Source: Hymenolepis diminuta
Lineage: Eukaryota > Platyhelminthes > Cestoda > Cyclophyllidea > Hymenolepididae
Assembly: GCA_900708905.1 (NCBI GenBank)
Contig: CAADRB010000013.1
Span: 690,024-754,023 of the forward strand
Direction: 5' to 3'
DNA: 64,000 nucleotides
The first letter of the stretch is position 1; each line of letters opens with the position of its first letter. Below are positions 27,301 through 33,300 of the stretch, piece by piece. The position numbers were made by a program, and so were the translations under genes. The notes below the pieces were generated by a model, which made no database searches, was not told the DNA's origin, and saw only the letters and a program-made list of their open reading frames with translations.

Positions 27301-30300
27301 ATCTATGGAAGTTGTAGTGAGCAGTGAAAAAACTTCCGATTTGGCTGATAAGACTGAATTAACACAAGAAGTGGAAAAAAATACCACTAAAGAAAATTCC
27401 GAGTCTTCCAAAACGACTGGCGGTGGAGATATAAGCTCGAACCTAAATGCTGGTGCTGAAATTTCTGTGAATTCAACTCCGATAGTCGAAACAGATGAAA
27501 ACTTGAGTAGTTGGGATTCAATATCCTATATTACAGAAGCGTTTCCAACAATGGTCATTGCAAATGAAACTGACGAGGTTGTCTCTAAAGAAAGCGAGAC
27601 GTCAATGGGATCAAGCACAGTTACAGAAATCGAAGGTATGTCTTCAGTCACTACGTCCAAAATTGAAATAATTTCTTCAAAAACTAGTGAAATTGACAAA
27701 ATGGTAGAGAGTACAGAAAGTTCGATTCCCGAATTTAACTCCCTTGAAACAGATACTTCAGCTATCGAAGTAACTTTGGTATCTACTGACATTGCGTCTT
27801 CGAAAATGATTGAAAAGGTCGAATCAAGTGAATCTATTGAAAGTAACATAACATTTAGCCCGAAAGTAATAACTTCAAGTTCAGAAACTGAATATGGTTC
27901 TGATAGCTCCGACATGAGCTCTGAGTTCCCAAGCTCTATTACATCCTCAGTGAAAGAAACGAAAAGTGAAATGACATACACAGAAAACAGCATGTCCTCT
28001 GGAAAAACTGGCGTCGACACAAAGTGTTCAGAGTCAAATATCCAAGAACTTGAAGGTGAGGGTACAGATTTGGTTCCCGAAACACACGACAGTGCTGATA
28101 GCTCGGATGCAATTCCGGCCTTTCCTAATGCTGACAAAACGGAGAATCTTGAATACACGGAACTAAGTACGGTTGGAGAACCAGAGACAATGACAAATAG
28201 CCTTGGTTTAAGCACTAATATGAATGAAATTGAAGACGTAACTGTGGTCTCAGAAATTTTAAGCAGCAGTGAAAGCTTGGATTTACGTTCCACTGCAGCT
28301 GAGGTGACTTCATTAGGCAAAGATCAAGTTACGGAATCCTCTCAGGAAGATGCTGAGACCAGTGAAATGAGTTCCACTGAAGAAGCCGAAGAAACATCTT
28401 TTGAATCCGTCCGAAGTACTGGTACCACAGAAGGCAAACAGACGATAGCGACAGAAATGGTGGAATCAGATAACAATACTGAAGTCATAGATGATGAAAA
28501 CAAAGCAACTGAGAAACGAGTTGGAGATTTAATCCTGCCTTTGGTAACAGAAGGCATCAATCAATCAAGTCCAATAGGTCCTGATACTGAAATGACATCA
28601 ACAGTAGATCAATTCACTGATGAAATGACCAATCAGGAAGGTGTTGAATCCAGTGATTCAAGTTCCACTAAAGAAATTGGCGAAACAATATTGGAAACTA
28701 TTACTACCAACGCGGTACGGTTTACGAGTTCAGAGTTTGCAAATGATATTGTAGATGTCATATCTTCTGACGCTGAAAAGACAACAACTGTTGAACCAGT
28801 TGTTGGCACTGAATCAGGAGTAAGGTCTGAACCGATGGTCTCTAAGATAATTGAAAATACACTTTCAACCGCTGATTTAGGTGTGAATGAAGAGGAAATT
28901 TTATCTTCCTTGCAAAGTGAATCAGCTTCAGAGAAACCGTTGCCCACTTTCCCATTACCTACTTCTGGACCTGACTGCGACCAGAAGATCATTATGTTCT
29001 GTCAGATGCTTTCTCGAGCTATCATCGCTTCGGGACTTCAGGTGATGTTTTGCGGGAAGATTTCTCTCTAGCTCTCTAGCATAGCTTGTGACACCCCTTA
29101 GTTTATTTCTCTTCATTTCTATCTAAACGGTTCTGCACTACTTCAGTTCTCACCGTTTATTTTTGGCTACTCTCCACTCCATAATCACTAATTCTAAGTA
29201 CCTTTTGACTGTGTGTTTGGTTAGTGGTGGTTAAAATCCTTTGTCTTTGATCTTCTTTACTCCCGCACGAGTAGTTTAGTCAACACTGAATGTATCCTGT
29301 AGAATGTGGTTTTTTAATAACTCTCTCACTAACCCTCTCTCCTTTGCAGGCCTTTTACCATTAATTTTCCTCTTTAAGCCGTTCCTTATGCCATAGGTTG
29401 AAGATGATGATGATACTCTTACTACAACAACTACAACTGAAGAGATTACAACAACAGAGGAACCTACAACCACTTCTGTACCTAATACGACAGTTTCCGC
29501 GGATGATGAAAACCAGTCGACAGATGAAATTTCGTCGGATAATACCGCCTCATCTTTATCTACAATAATATCATTTACAAGTGATTCCATCGGTAAAGTA
29601 GAGCAAGGATATTTAATTCCAATAGTGGATTTGTCGGATATGGCAGTTAGAATCTTTAACACCAAAGAAAATCGAATAATTGAAAACGCTCGTATAGAGA
29701 ATGGTTACCTTCAATTTGAAAATGGGACATCCATCCTAATTCAAGATATTCAGGGCATTTCACCACCCGAGAAAACTGCCAACAATGTTGTGATTTCTGT
29801 AGACTTAGATGATGGAACAACAAGCTTAGTTGATTTGGAGGCAGGAAATGTGATTATGTCGCGGAAGTCATCGGAAGGAATTCCTCGAGAAGTAATGAGG
29901 AACTATAGCGAAGGCGCGCTCTTTGAAATCCTGTCAGGGAATACGATAATCCAGGTGGACACGTTTAACGGGCGCTGGACAGTTCAGGACGCCAGTACGG
30001 GTGATATACACTTAGTTCAAGAGGTCAAGGACGGTATACTCTATTTGGCCAATGGAGATGAAATCTCACTGCCCACCGCAGGTAATGACGCGGAGGCTAT
30101 AGCAATTGATGGAATCAATGGAATAGTTCGAACTATAAATAAAGAAACTGGAGAAGTCAGAATACTCCTTCCACCTACAGAAGAACCTGAAATTCTACCC
30201 GATGAAATTGTACAGGAGACGACTGAAGAAAGTACGACTCTCACAACAGTAGAATCTATTCCTAAGACTGAAATTACCGCAGAAGTGGAAGTTTCAAAAG

Positions 30301-33300
30301 TCCCAGATGTCTCAGATACTGCCGAAATTGAAACAATTCCTCCTAGTAGTGAGTCACTAACGGATTCGAATGAAAATCAAGATGATCTTTCAACGGAGAG
30401 TTCAACCTCTGCAGATACGGAGGCTTCAACAACTTCGGAGTCTGCAGAAACTGTGGTTTCAAGTCAGGAGCAAGGGGATTCTATAACTGAAACTACAGGT
30501 ATTGAGGATGAAGATACCTCAGATACTTCAACTGTTGAATCAGACATGTTCGTAACAATTTCACCCAGTAGTGAGTCACTAACGGATTCGAATGAGGATC
30601 AAGATGATCTTTCAACGGAGAGTTCAACCTCTGCAGATACGGAGACATCAACATCTTCGGAATCTGCAGAAACTGTGGTTTCAAGTCAGGAGCAAGGAGA
30701 TCCTGTAACTGAAACTTCAGATACTTCATATTTTGAACCAGATACTAATGAAAATGTAACTTCCACTGAAGAAAAGGAAAATGTTACTAATGAGATGAAA
30801 GCAACTGTGACTGAAGACAGTGCAGGGGTTTCAGAAAGGGAATCAGACATCAATGAGGGTGTGGAATATGAGACCACGCCTGTTACTTCCGGTGTCGATA
30901 AGGATTCTACTGCGACTGAACCAGACGAGACATCAGCTGACTATTTCACATCTCAAACAGATAGCTCAGGAACCATCGGTGCAAGTGAAATACTTTCATA
31001 TCCATTTACTGGACAACCAAAAACTGAAATTTCTGAACCCGTAGGTTCAGAGTCAACTTCGGAATCTCCTGAGGTTATTCCAGAGGCAACAACAGTAGAT
31101 GCAACCACAACTGGAGGTGAGAATGACAGAGATGAAGAGGTTAGCGAGGAGCGACCGAATCGCAGTGTTGCCACGCAGGTTGATGAGGGAGAGCTGACCG
31201 ATTACCCTTCAGTTACCATTCCTTCAACGGTAAAGTCTCCGCACTTCTGCGAATCTCCTGCGCATTTTGATGTGCTGCTGCTCACATTGCTTCAATTTCG
31301 GCTCGCTGTAGATTAGGGGGCGCAGAGCATTCCATAAATGCTTATTCCGAAGTATCGCATGTCATAAAGCGGGCTTAAAAAACTGTTTTTCTTTCTCCTT
31401 CTTTGTGTTTGTTTTGCATCTTGTCGGTTCTTGCTGCTATTTTTGAGTTCTGCTTACGCTTGCACTCTTCGTTATTTTAGTTTCGCCACTTATAACACCT
31501 AAAATCCCAAATAACCTTTGCCTTTCTTTCCTTCCCTTTAATGCTACATCAAACAGGTCGAAAATCAGCGTAAGTAATCAATTAAAATTAAGAATCAAAT
31601 CTATAATTTGATTCATATTTAGCTTAACAATCATTTTTAATTCCATTTTAGCACCTCAGGAAATCGTAAGTTTTTGTGTTTGATGGTTTAATTTTCTGGC
31701 ATCCTTATTTAGCATTCAAAATGGGAGGAATGAACTTTATTTGTGAAATTTATTTTGGGACTAAAAGAGATTTATAAAAAAATTGTTTTGAAATTTTAAC
31801 ATAGAAGTTGCAATAAGGGAAAATTCTTTTCAGCACTGGAATTATGTTTGGCCCTTTGATCTCAAATTGTGATTTTCTTCAGCATTTTATTACAATTAGG
31901 GTCAATTTTAGGCATTTTTAAAAAATAAAGAAATTTTTTTATATAAATAACAAAGTTTTTTTCATTTTTCAGTTGCGGCCGGATTGCGCTTGTCTTGAAA
32001 AGCTGTTGACGCCAGTAATTGAAGAGTGACATTCTAACATTTAGTTTTATAATAATGAATTATATTAATTACTAAATTTTCATCTAAATCATAATTATTC
32101 ATGAAAATTCAGTAACTAGCAAAAAAATTTTTATTATTTCTTTATTTTGCAGGAACTTGTTCAAAAGTTCCGTGAAAACAACGTAAGTCATGACAAACAT
32201 TAATAGTTTTGCAGTAGTTTCTTTAACTTACTAAATTTGGCTAAGCTAAGTGTGTACTTAATTGCCCTTTTATTTACGTTTGATTGCAGATTAAAAATCC
32301 TGATGCAAAAGTATGTTTATACATTAAATTGAAAGTAGTTTTGAATATTATTTTTGTTAATAAATCTTTTATCTATTTTCAGGACGAAATATATGATAAT
32401 CTATTTGCGACCCCATCGTTCCTTCGAGTTGTGCGAGAAGTTATTGATGAATACTTTGAGAAACCGGTGGGCAACATTTCCTGTTAGGGTTTATGCTCAT
32501 TTTTCAACCCCTTTTGAATTTAAATTTCCTTATATGTGGTTGTAGGGAGTTCCGGAGCGATACAAACCGAATTGCAACTGTCCGGTCAACAACTGCTCAT
32601 GTCCAACCCCAGAGCCACCACTGCCATACAATGTCACTCCCCCTTCCCAGCACATTCTTGGAGCTCTTAAGGATATGTCTAACGGGGTTAGCTACCATTA
32701 ATTTTAAAATGACAAATAAAAATAGGCTCTTTTTTCGCTAAATATGTATTTGTTGTTGCAGGCGATCATTCTGAACAATAAAACCGCCTTGACGAAAATT
32801 GCCGGCAGTCTCGCTATTGGAAGCATGGTCTACTTAAATGCGGAGGACATGTTCTATCTCAAGGTTGATCAAAATGAGAATATCTGGCGAACTATTGATA
32901 TGGTAAGTTAATCGTACACGTATTTAATTTTGTTGTGTTATAACATGATCCCAATGGACTTAAGCAACATCTCATGAGTCGCAGGAGTAAACGGACAAAA
33001 TTTTCAAGTCTACTAACTTCACCGAAGGATAGAAAGAAGACTGAGATTATGATAAAACGCATTCTTCGGGAGAGATAAAAAGGGGTGATGTCATCGGTCT
33101 CAAATTTGCTAAGATTATAAGGTTGTTAGGGTAGAATGGAGCAAACCTCAGTGCGTAAGAGTTAGATGACCGAAAAATAGATAAAATCCAAAGGCAGAAG
33201 GGGAAAGTCATGGGCTGAATTTATGCTCAGTATTTAGAAAGCAGAAAACTTGGATTATTCGATTAGCAACATCTCGGATTAATTGACCATGAGCAAAGTT

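Noticed and set aside
19633..28992. Many antisense open frames of 60-264 codons across the giant exon
   Set aside because: They are Ser/Val/Leu-rich mirror images of the Ser/Thr/Glu codons on the plus strand; no start, family or splice context. Composition effect.
18200..29071. A stand-alone 3,623-residue protein starting at the ATG at 18200
   Set aside because: The ATG lies inside the first novel unit; the frame is open upstream to a good acceptor at 18070 and matches the phase of the TSPN exons, so it is an internal exon.
29625..31316. A separate 563-residue protein starting with GTG at 29625
   Set aside because: The start cuts the third novel unit; the frame is open back to an acceptor at 29396 in the right phase.
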